Assembly (NCBI GenBank): GCA_029168955.1 | Contig: JAPDOI010000117.1 | Location: 1,054,001-1,118,000 of the forward strand | Length of the DNA: 64,000 nucleotides | Direction of reading: 5' to 3' | Origin: Aplectana chamaeleonis | Lineage: Eukaryota; Nematoda; Chromadorea; Rhabditida; Cosmocercidae | In this document: positions 12,266 through 22,790 of the stretch, one piece after another | Numbering within the stretch: the stretch's first letter is position 1 | Layout of the letters: every line of letters starts with the position of its first letter | Translations under genes and position numbers: made by a program | Notes under the pieces: generated by a model | Told to the model about the DNA's origin: nothing | What the model saw: only the letters and a program-made list of their open reading frames with translations | Database searches by the model: none

Positions 12266-12435
12266 AAATGGTACAGTTTTCCTCAATTCTGTCTAGTTTC
12301 CAGTTTCTAAAACCCACCTAGAGTCAACAGATCGGCAGCTGCGGCGCTGGAAACTCTTCTGACTCGAAAGCGCGCGGCCGCGAAGCGTGTCGAGACGCAA
12401 TTGCGGACCGGAACTTGACCCAGATAAGCACAGTA
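12266..12435. mobile_element. TA-MITE (CTGTGCTTATC family), truncated copy 3
   Basis: It retains AAACCCACCTAGAGTCAAC and the right arm ending AGATAAGCACAGTA. The left arm is lost. Confidence 0.8.
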
Positions 12436-12837
12436 AGTCAAGTCGATATCAAACGCGTCCACGTTCATTGTAGCAGCCTTCAACCCTTCTTAGCAAAACT
12501 CACGATAGTGGGCCCCTTATTTATTATGGCTGAAACGGGAAAAAAATTGCCGTTTGTGGTTTTTATGAATAGTGTCAAAAAATCGCACCTTAGTGCACTG
12601 GACTTAGGCTGTATTTGTGCGACCATAAATAAGCTGCAGAGTGTTTCAAGCTAATTCAGTGGTACCATTGTGATCAGGGCGAGATTTTCTCTAGGATAGG
12701 CGTGAAATCCGAAAAAATCTGTTTTTCCGCTGCAGAATGAATTCAATACTCCCTTATTAGTCGTTTTCCTTCTGAAATAGAGTGTTTTCAGTATCAAAAA
12801 TCACCAAAATGAAAAAAAGAGTTCTCTTTAACCCATT
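12436..12837 (-). repeat. Inverted fragment of R1
   Basis: The sequence GTGGGCCCC to GGTACCATTGTGATCAGGGC is the reverse of R1 positions of about 60-235, diverged. Confidence 0.6.
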
Positions 12838-12841
12838 CACG

Positions 12842-13449
12842 ACCACGTGTCTCACCGGTGGGACACGCGTTGACTACCACTTCGGACCGCGTGTCCCACC
12901 GGTGGGACACGCTTTTCAAAAATCGATTTCTCCGCCACAAGAAACTACTTTCGAACCTACATGTGATCAATGTCTTCACCTACCCAAGACTTAAATAAAA
13001 ACCTCGTGGTCCATCATTAGGTCAAATGCAACAACATATTTAGAACTTTATAAATTCAGGTGGGCTGAAGTAGAGGAAGAAAGCGCTGTAAAGCAGCTTA
13101 AGAGGCACGTAGTGATTTCATTTTCCTTCTATTGCGAGCTTTTAGGTTGTTTAGTACAAACCTATCGTTTGAAACTCGTTTACTTTTCTGAAAGCCTTGT
13201 AGCTCAGTCGACCCCGTTTTGGTTTTGAGTAATTGTTTCTCGATAACGAGAGAGTCTCGGAAGCTCAGATTCTGACACTGTCCGACCATCGTTGCTAGCT
13301 ACATAATGGACACAATAAAGAAGAATGAATCACCCGTGGGACGCTATTCAAGCCAGCGTGTCCCACCGGTGGGCACGTTATACGGTGACGCAATATTGCA
13401 CGCGGTCCGAACGTGTAGCCACCCAAAATTAGGCGTGGTCGTGAATGGG
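12842..13449. mobile_element. TTAA-flanked element, CCCATTCACGACCACG family, copy 1
   Basis: TTAA at 12,838-12,841 and 13,450-13,453 flanks 608 bp with CCCATTCACGACCACG inverted ends. Three copies of the palindrome-like CCCACCGGTGGG block lie near the ends. A second full copy, reversed, is at 27,599-28,172. Confidence 0.8.
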
Positions 13450-13453
13450 TTAA

Positions 13454-15151
13454 ACTTCAATTATTTCTTTTATGCAAGAAAATCACACACATTAGTTCTT
13501 AGGAACCTGATTTCAACTGTTCGTGGCAATCTTGAAATTTTTACTTTATGATAAAGGAAAATTTGTCGAAGCTCCTTGGCTAATTTCACGCTTTGTAACG
13601 AGTTTGACTAATAACCCAATTTTTGAGGGGCTTTTTTTACTCGAACAATGTGTCAGCCACAATAAGCTTATCGGAAGATGAGACTCTCTGTAAGGCACCG
13701 ATTCTATTTCAGTAGCCGAGCGGCAATCGTATCTTTCAAGCAATTGCAGAGGTACCTACCCTCGTGATTCGAGCAAGATTCTCTTTAGAATAGACGTAAA
13801 ATCCAGAAACAAACACAATTTTCCATTTCTTAGCTGCTGCAGAAAAAAACTGAATACTTGCTATTCAGACGTTTTCTTTTCAAAAATGGGGTTGTCCGAT
13901 GAAAAAATCAAGATGAACTTTAATCCGTTTATGCAGGAAAAATCACATCCATTGTTCCCTAAAAATTACATTTTATCAGCTCGGCAATTTTAAACTCCTT
14001 CCTTTATGATAAAAGACAAGTTCGCAAAGGTCATTAACAAATTTCGCTAATTGCGTCGAGTTTAACTGATAATCAAACTTTTCAGATTCTTTTCCCAATC
14101 GGATAGTGTGGCAGCCATTGCTGATGGGATTGGTTTTCTTGGTTGGCGAATTCCGCTCATCTGTTATTATCGATAAATGTTATTCAATAAAATCGATTTT
14201 TTCCGCCCGTTGCATATAATGCCGCACTGATTCTGTATTGTTGATGGCTCTAAGTCACTTGTTCGGGAAATTCTTGTCATCATGCAGAATCAAATGTTAA
14301 TGATCAGTGAAATCAATTTTGCACATGTTGCACCAAATGAGGCAGGTAGTGGTATTTTTATGGCTGTGGGTCATAAGCTTCAAAAATTGTACTCGTACGA
14401 CAATATCGTCTGTTAGCTGTTTCATCATTCCAAAATGGAAATTGTGGAGCAAAATCGAAGTCAGAAGGGGGAACTTGGAGAAGAATGTCTGAAATTTTCG
14501 AAAATTTAGCTTGAAGGCAAAATTAACGACTTGGCAATCTCATTAAAAAAGAATTAAAAAAGAAATCGAAAAAAGTTTCAGAAACATCTTTAAAAGTGAT
14601 TGAGCGTTAAATAGCATAAAATAATGAAAAAGTTAGGAAATGAAGTGAAATAACTAAAAATACGATTCGGCGGTCAATCATTAACCAACTTTTGACAAGT
14701 ATGTAGTGACAGACGAGGGATCGGATTTTACAATCTTCTCCGGTATACTTATCAAAACGAAATCAAGTGCGCAACGGAAATATTAAGCCATTTTTGAAAG
14801 CTGTAATGAGGGAATCAGCATAGGTCAATCTAGTTGAACTCCATTCCATATAGTGCTTGATTTCGTTTTGATAAGTTTAACGGAGGAGTTTGTGAAATTG
14901 CCGACCACCAAATCGTATTATTCGTGATTTCACTTCATTTCCTAGCTTTTTTATTAGAACACGCTATTTTACGCCGATAAATTTTTTGAGATATTTCAAG
15001 ATATTTTCTGAAACTTTTTTTTAAACTTACAAATTTCTTTGCCAAATCTTTACTTATGCAAGGAAGCTAAGTTTTCAGAAATATCTCTTTAGATGCCCAA
15101 ATGGACCATCTTGAATAGAGATATGAATAAGTTGCCAAAAAAACGTTTCCT
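13454..15151. other. AT-rich repeat-derived DNA, no gene recognised
   Basis: The part before 14,110 is R1-related. The stretch 14,590-14,950 contains an inverted pair (AATAGCATAAAATAATGAAA and its diverged complement) around ATCAAAACGAAATCAAG. Confidence 0.45.
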
Positions 15152-15899
15152 GTGATTTTTCCGCCGAAAACGCAGAAATTATGTCAGGTATTGTTTAAAC
15201 ATGCAGAAAGGCGGCGAATAGCTCATATTTTCCCCGTTTCAGTCGCATTACATAGTGGCTCGCTGCAGAATCCCACAATATGTGTGTATCAAGTTCAAAA
15301 AGATTTTAGAGAGAGGAAGAAGCTAAAAAGAACTCAGTCGTCGTTTATACTGGTTATCCATTGACGACTGTATGCAATATTGCTTTACCGTACACCGTGT
15401 CTCACCGGTGGGACACGTGGTCGTGAATGGGTGAAGATAGAGAAGTATTGAAACGAAGCCATGCAATACTGCCTTCCACCATATATAAAAAAGAAAACCC
15501 TTAAGGATTACGAACAGCTAGAACGCAGTTTCCTGGGAGCAGAGGACATGATACTCTGATTGAAAAAACGAATCACAGTTTTGAACTGGTGGGAGGGGAC
15601 TAACAGCTTGGTTACTTCGTGTTTATCATGACTTACTTGATACGATGGGCTGGCTTCCGCCTGACGCGGTCAGTCCGCATCTTCCCTGAGATGTGTCATT
15701 CTAGTGGTCAAACGTACACTGTCCCTGAAAAACAGGCGGAAGCTGCTGCCGCTCAGAGCACGAGCCGACCGCATGGGCAGAAAGTCGCATTCAGGCAGTT
15801 TTATCGCCATTCGTATCATAAATCCAGAAGTTGTCAATGTGTCGATACGTAGGCGAAGCGCCGGAAACAGACGGAAACTATCCTTCTGAAGGCCCTCTC
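15152..15899. other. No gene recognised
   Basis: One end of the CCCATTCACG family with a CTCACCGGTGGGACACG block lies at 15,386-15,432. The 15,619-15,889 frames have no recognisable domain. Confidence 0.45.
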
Positions 15900-15999
15900 A
15901 GGCCTCCGTAGTCCCACTTAGTCCCATCAGCTGATATGCACGGAAGCCGAGTGGATTAGGTCAGTCCACGGCCGGCTCATGAACGGTTCAGGACGGCCT
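15900..15999. mobile_element. Uninterrupted 100-bp relative of the 4,011-4,314 element
   Basis: Ends are AGGCCTCCGTAG and GAACGGTTCAGGACGGCCT. It holds one GGCCGGCTC site where the 4,042-4,236 MITE is inserted in the other copy. Confidence 0.75.
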
Positions 16000-17339
16000 A
16001 CTTTGGACCATCGTTCATTTATGAAGGCGGCCCAATGGCGCGCCATTCTCTCTGCGTTCTTCTACGATTTCTCCATTATAGTCGGGCGAATATCACAAAA
16101 ATCAGTTTTTTTTTCGTTCTTTCCCAGCGTTATACATAAGAGGCTGTTGGCGTAAGAATCGAGATGGATCGCAACAAGAAAATCTAGCAGTTTTCGTTTT
16201 TTAAAAAGCAGAATAATCTGTCCTAACTCGGATCTTTTGGTGAATGGTTAAGCTCCGCTCACTTTCTCGCCGTTGGTCTATCACAGATGCAGCGGAGGCT
16301 GACGCCATTCGTTAGATTTTGTACCCATGGGGTAGGGTCGACCCCGTTTTGATCGTGGGAAGGGTATTTATTTTATTTATTTAAGGAGCCAAATGCGGGA
16401 AAAAAGTTCCTAAAACAACAAAGCATTAATAAACCATGGTTGGCCAGGCGACATGAAAAAAAGAGAATAGTAGCCGAAGAGCCAACGAAATTTGTGCTGT
16501 AAACGGTGCAAATATAGCAATGCAGTCAAGATTGTGAATTATTTAATATGTCGGACTTTTTATATCTCACCAGTACTGCAAACCTATTTGACCGCCGTGG
16601 GATCTACTACCACCTAAGCACGCAACTGGTTACCCATTCCCGGGCGGGCTCTGTATCTCAAGAGCCTCTTTAAACTGGTACGGACCCAGGGCGATTGCGA
16701 AGGAAGGAGAGCAGTCAGGCCAGCAGCAGTGAATGTGTCCGGTAGGTACTTGGATAAGTTATAAAAAAAATTATAGTGTAGTCAAATAGCACACGAGGGG
16801 CATGTAATAACGTTGGCGATTCGACCACTAATTCAAGAAAGAAAAACCTCTCCAGCCGCTTCGCGGCTGGAGCGATAGAAGGGAACATATATGATAAAAG
16901 AAGAAGAAGAAGAAAAAAAACGCACATATGCAGAGGTTACGTTTCTAGCTAATGTAACATCAAACTGTAAGACACAGCACTCAAACTTGGGTAAATGAGA
17001 GCTTATGCAAGACAATTCTCAAATCAATAATTCTTGGTCCTGCTTCTGTTTCATAAAATGACTTTAGTAGCCACTGAAGATGATGTTGTTGCCATTCATT
17101 CAGCCATCTGCTAAAAAAATCCCAGACGAAAGCTGATTCTGTAAAAAAGACACGATGATTTGAGTCCAAACAAGTGTCTCAAGATGTGGGAGAACGTGAG
17201 TAATCATTTTTGTTGTGACCAGTCTTTCTTTCTATTAGATTCGGAAGCCAAAATTTTTCCAATGTATGCAGACAGAAGAAAAATTCCGGAGGTCGCTGGT
17301 CGTCTATGATCACCAACATATAACCAATAATCACTGGCG
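16000..17339. other. No gene recognised
   Basis: Features are a GC-richer block at 16,590-16,745 of unknown origin and a short hairpin at 16,850-16,872 (CCAGCCGCTTCGCGGCTGG). Confidence 0.4.
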
Positions 17340-17900
17340 ATGAGTGATCGCGCGCCAGCGACAGCCGCATAAATACGGCCTGGCCAGCGCTAGTAACATC
17401 ATCGCCTTCACCTACCGTCGCCAACAACACCACCGAGCTGTCACCATCAACATCCAGGAACCCGACGCCGCAGCAGCGCCAGCAGCAACACGGGCACAAT
17501 GCCACAACGACAACACCAGCGACGGAATGGAGAAGTCCTGGCCCGTACTCCTTAAGGACGCACCCTTGCGGTGAGGGTGAACGCAACCCGGAATCCCGCA
17601 ACTCCTGTGCCCTCCACCCCCACCCCGCCCCTCCTCGGAGGAGCGAGATGGAGGCAGATTGCACGAAATGCAGAGACTCCGCGCCACACCCACCCCGCCG
17701 CGCGGGCAAGTCCTTAATGATTCCAGGCCCTGAATCGTTCGAATCACTAGAAATAAAATTTTGCTGTGCTAATGTTTTAACGGGGAAGGACTTTCCCGGC
17801 GAACGGGGAAGGGAGGGGTAGAATTTCTTTTTTTTTGTTGGTCTAATTGTTGTTCGGTTAGTTATTTTGCATTTTGTGAGGAACTCTGAACGAAACAATG
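17340..17900. other. GC-rich island with long frames on both strands; coding status unknown
   Basis: A 239-codon frame runs on the minus strand (17,898-17,179). A plus-strand frame (17,344-17,574) reads as a Gln/His/Ala-rich segment ending at a plausible donor GCG|GTGAGG. No domain is recognised. Overlapping open frames on opposite strands usually reflect composition, so at most one is real. Confidence 0.3.
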
Positions 17901-18613
17901 CGTTCCTTGTGTTTTTCTATTACTCCCTCTCCTGCTTTTGGAAAATATTTTGAAAAATGGTCTGGAAGAGTAAGGTCTTTTTTTGCGAGACCTGTCAGGT
18001 AGTGCAAGTTAAGCACAATCGCTTAAAAGTTGGAAAATAACTATTTCTTAGAATTGGACTATCTCAAAGCCAACAGCAAAATTGGTTTTTTATCACAAGG
18101 AATGCCTCAGTTGCACAGATTTTGGAACTTTTCAAAAGCAAGGGGGGTCCATGGGGCTAAAAAACGCACCAAACCGACCAGTTCATCTACTGGCCGCCAC
18201 AAAATCAAGGAAACTAAACGAACAAGTTCTAGATGAAAGAAAAATAATCAAAAATATCGAAATCTCACCAAAACGTTCACACATTCCGGAACAAGGACTC
18301 ACCTAGAATTCTGGGGAGGGGAATAGGAGACAAATCCAGTGGATAGCCTGTGAGATCTCCTGGGGAAACTCAAATCAACTCTCGTCGCGATGACCGCTTG
18401 ACACACACGCCGACCCTTTGGGCAGACATCCGCATTCGGACGCATTTTATGTACCTATATACTTTATGTATATATGTATATGTTGGTCTATGATTGACTG
18501 CCAAATCGTATTTTTAGTCATTTAACTGCATTCCCTAGCTTTCATGTCATTTCAGATAATAATGCGTTAAATCATTCTCTTTACAAAACTTCAAGAAATT
18601 TTTTCACTGACCC
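17901..18613. other. No gene recognised
   Basis: AT-rich sequence. The block 18,480-18,600 (GACTGCCAAATCGTATTTTT) recurs at 24,345-24,450. Confidence 0.45.
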
Positions 18614-18898
18614 AAGTTTGAAGTTCTTGAACCTCGTTCAGCCTCTGGAGGCCCGGTTCAATCGCTGGCGGCCCCGGATGGTGGCTGGGCGATGGCTGCT
18701 CCATGGTTACTTTTGATTACTTACTTGTAGTTATTTCTCGGTTATTTCTCAGCTAATTTTAGTCAGTTTCGGAAGAGCTGAGATATAGCCGTGAAATAGT
18801 CGAGAAATGGCCCACCAAGAGCCGCCAGCCGCTGCGGAGCCTTGTGGTCTATTTATCGGCTATTTCGCAGCTATATCCCGGCCAAAACTCTTAGAGAA
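18608..18898 (+). mobile_element. SL1-like MITE family, 5'-truncated copy at the edge of R1 copy B
   Basis: It begins at ACCCAAGTTTGAAG, then CTCGTTCAGCCTCTGGAGG, and ends AAAACTCTTAGAGA. The same right end abuts R1 copies A and C. Confidence 0.75.
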
Positions 18899-19185
18899 AG
18901 TATGAGAAATGCATGTTTTTTGATTTTCCGCTTATTTAGGGAGAATCTTGCCCTGATCACTATGGTACCTTTAGAACTGCTTGAAATCCTTTACATTTTG
19001 ATTATACTCGCACAAATATCGCCTGAGTCCAATGTTTTAAAGTGCGACTTTTGTACACGTTCCCATTAAAAACGGCTATTTTTTCCCGTTTCAGATATAT
19101 TACATAAGTGGCCCACATCGAGAGCTATGTTCGTCCCTTCTGTCGTAGCAGATCATGTGATAAGAAAATCTCAAGAAAATTAGTA

Positions 19186-19329
19186 TCGTCCATCACTGGA
19201 TGAGGGATCGCCGCGACGCTGCTTGGCGGGAAAAATTGCGCGATCAATAGCCACTCTCCCTTCGTTTTCCCGCGCGCAATTTTTCCCGCCAAGCAGCGTC
19301 GCGGCGATCTCTCATCCAGTGAGGGACGA
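19186..19329. mobile_element. 144-bp foldback MITE with TA duplication, unique to copy B
   Basis: Ends are TCGTCC..CACTGGATGAG and the complement, with arms over 60 bp containing GATCGCCGCGACGCTGC. TA flanks it at 19,184-19,185 and 19,330-19,331. Copy A has a single TA at the corresponding place near 306. Confidence 0.88.
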
Positions 19330-19780
19330 TAATCGGATATGTTTTGTCACATATACGAATATGGCGTTAAGAAACCAAGCAAAATTCAAAACAAAGGAGA
19401 AAAGACATCGTTGTGGCCAAATAAATTCAGATCAGGAAGAAAAAAACCTGCGTCCTGCCTCTGTGTGATCATAACAGCGTGCGTTTAAGGCAGCGTCCAT
19501 ACTTGGCGAGGACGCCAGGAGGTGGTTGCTCGTCGTTTTCTGGGCAATAGGTGTCCGATGCCCAGAAAACGACGGGCAACCACGTTCTTGCTGGTGTTGA
19601 TTCGATCAATTCTGCTTGACCTGGTGATCAATTAATCAAGTCGAATGATTGGCTGCTCATTTAGCAGGCTAAGTGCTCTAGGGACAGAGCAATAAATTTA
19701 AGACCTGCTGATTTTTTCCTGCAGCGGGTATGAACAGCAAGCGTGAGCGCGCGAGGGCGAGCGTGGACGCGCGTGAGCGG

Positions 19781-19962
19781 GGTGGTGGCCATCGTGTATC
19801 AACACCATTGAGGAGGCGGGAGAAACGGGGGAGGAGCGACGTTCCTAATTGAACGCAACACGAGCTAGCCCCGGCCCCCGGCTGTTGCGTCCAATCAGAA
19901 ACCTCGCTCCTCCCCCGTTTCTCCCACCTCCTTTGGGGTGTTGATACACGATGGCCACCACC
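19781..19962. mobile_element. 182-bp foldback MITE with 11-bp duplication, unique to copy B
   Basis: Terminal arms start GGTGGTGGCCATCGTGTATC. CGCGTGAGCGG flanks it at 19,770-19,780 and 19,963-19,973. Copy A has one CGCGTGAGCGG near 748-760. Long duplications of 9-11 bp suggest a Mutator-type element. Confidence 0.85.
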
Positions 19963-21999
19963 CGCGTGAGCGGCAAGCAAATCGTGTTCTCTCTATGACC
20001 ATCAATTTCGCGTAATCGCACTGACGCAGTCGAACCTTGCACGCCACTACTGCATTAAAGATTACGGAAAATTAAATCGCTGAAGCTTACAGTCACTAGA
20101 ATTCCGTGAAGTTCCTGATGCACCGTCAAGTCTGCGATAACTGAGCCGCGCGGAGCTGAGTTGAAGCGGGCGCGGCCGCGCAGCGTGTGTCGGATTTTCG
20201 GACCCCTGTTATACTTCCACAAAAGTACCTAAATCCTGGAAAACTCGTCCTGAATCGTCGCGTCGCGGCAACTGTTAGCTTTAAAGTGCAAAAAACGGAC
20301 ATGTTACTAAAATGGGGCCATTAATATACAATATTACTAGCATGATACTGGGTAGAAAAGTTGTGCGAACAAGTGTGGACAAATAAGGCGTGATCTAATC
20401 GCCACGCCCCTTTTGGTCGCACCACGGCGCGCTTTAATATATGGCTCTGTTCCAAGCGGGTTGTTATTGTTTTGTGTAATCACAGCACACATCCGCCGCG
20501 CAAACATCCACTCTCACCCCCCAATTACTTCAATGAGGCTGTTCCGTTTATCGATTTATTGATTTTCTCATAATTGAAAATATTCTTGTCGCTCTCAAAA
20601 TGTGAGTTGTGTACATATTTCTGAAGAGCTAACCGAGGTACTTTCTGGGCTCTCGCAGAGTTTAATGGTTTCCATGTGGGCGGAGCCTATAGTCCACGCA
20701 GCCACGCCCATTTCTGTAGCTAGAAAACCTCCCCGGTGATGAAAACGTGCATATTCAGACCGGAGCCATACTTCACCGCAACGCGCCGTAGACGTATATT
20801 GAAATTGTCGCTGCTGTGAAGTACGTCTCCACCCTAATCGCTTTTTTTGCATGATTTTCCCCACATCCTCTCTGAGACCTATCTGTGGCCTGGTTATAGG
20901 GTGCGCTTTAAATATGGTAACAAGGTCTCAAATCCCATCCCGTCGACATATGTGTCCACCCTGCGTAGTCTGTTCTTCACATATAACCTCTCTCACCAAT
21001 CGCACAAAGTTTCGGAGCGCAAAATTGTTTTTGAAGCAAGTGGTGAGCGAGAAATTAAAGGGCCACTGATTTTTCACAGTGGAAAACTTGTTTAGGTAAC
21101 TGTTCCTCGTTTCCCCTCATGTGACCGTGGAGAGCTGCCTCAATGGAATTAATTCCTAGCAGAGGGTGTATGCTCAAAAACATAGGATAGCTGGAGCCCT
21201 CGGACCCTCTATTAAAAGAACGCGAGGGCAAATTACCGAACTCCAATTTCGGGCCAGGTCAGTGTTCAAGCTAGCTGAATTCATGCCACTTTTTTCGTTT
21301 ACCTGAAGACGTGCAGGCGAAAAACTTGGATTTCACGTGCCCCTGAAGGTTTTCTTTCGATTTGTACCCATATTAACAACTTTTCTCTAAAATCGATAAA
21401 ATCGATCGATTATCGATTTCCTCCAGAAATCAAATAGAAAGACAAAAAATTGATGAAAAATATTCTCCCGCACTTGACCATAAAGTTAGCCGCCTGGATG
21501 TCTTCAGGGAATGCAAAATATAACGAAAATATGGGTGCGCTGAAATTGACAGGGCCAAGGTATGAAATCCAGCAACTTGCCCTCACGTTCTTTTGGTAGA
21601 GCGTCTCAAGACTTCGGCTCAGAGAAGTTTTCAAGCAGACATCTTCTGCTTCAAAATGACCCCTAGGGCAGTTTTCTAGGCCCCTGAAGTAGGAAATATC
21701 ATTGAAGATGACATCGAGTAGATCTATTTCTTACCAATTGAGGAACCCTCAGGCGTTTGCTCACTATTGATTTCAAAAACGATTAAGCGCCAAGAAATTT
21801 CGCACGTTTTGAGGGAGAGCTTCATAGAAAAGAAAATACCACAGAAGCCAATTAGTCACGCACATATCTATGTCGACGGGATGATATTTGAAACCTTGTC
21901 ACCATATTTAAAGCACACTCTGTATACCGTGGCGCTGCGGGGCAGTAATTGCACCGCATGTTAGGGGCCCGCGATCTGACGCGAGACGCTAACGGCCAA

Positions 22000-22790
22000 A
22001 TCTCAATATTGCATTCAAAGTGTCTGACTTTGAAGGGAAGTTTAAGTACGGAGTTTCTCAGCAGGGCCTCAATTCTTAAGAAAATTGAATAAAGTTAAAA
22101 TGTTGAAAAAATTGAATTAAAACAAAAATTCCCGGAGTTTCTATAAACCTTTTTTAAAATTCGAATTGGATTCAGATTTTTCAAAAATTCAAATGAATTG
22201 AAAATGTTCAAAAATTGAAAGGAACTGGAAATTTCTGAAATCTGGTTAAAGTCGGAGTTCCTAATTTCAAAAGTAAATACGATTTTTCTTTTTCAACAAT
22301 TGAAATAAACTGAAATTTTTTGAGAGTGAAATAAATTGAAAATTTTGAAATCTGAAAAAAGTCGTAGTTTTAATTTCAAGAATAAATACGAGTTTATATC
22401 AGAGTTATTTTCAAGAGGTGAAATGAATGGAAAGTTTCGAAAAATCGAAATAAACTGCAAATTGTAAAAGTTTGAAAAAAAATTGGAATTCCTGATTTCA
22501 GAAGTAAATACGATATTATATCAAACCTTTTTCAAAAATTGAATTGAACTGAAAATTTTTGAAATTTCAAATAAATTGTAAATTTTCAAGTCTAAAAAAA
22601 ATCGGAGTTCTCAATTTCAAGAATAAATACGAGTTGATATCAGAGATTTTTTCAAAAATTAAAATAATTGGGAAGATTTGAAAAATTGAAATAAACTGGA
22701 AATTTTTGAAATTTGATAAAAAATATCGGATTTCCTGATTTCAGAAGTAAATACGATTTCAAATCAGATTTTTGAAGTGCTCCGGTTAAA
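22000..22790. repeat. Degenerate tandem array, period about 115-120 bp
   Basis: The block GGAGTTCCTAATTTCA then AGTAAATACGA recurs near 22,252, 22,362, 22,482, 22,600 and 22,727, separated by GAAATAAACTGAAATTTT-like spacers. Two unit types appear to alternate. Confidence 0.75.

Larger units (their letters stand above)
18899..21930 (+). repeat. Long dispersed repeat R1, copy B
   Basis: It aligns along its length with 1-2,745, mostly by substitutions and short indels. The main differences are two extra insertions at 19,186-19,329 and 19,781-19,962. Like copy A it contains the inverted pair at 20,888-20,950 and 21,860-21,928. Confidence 0.85.
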
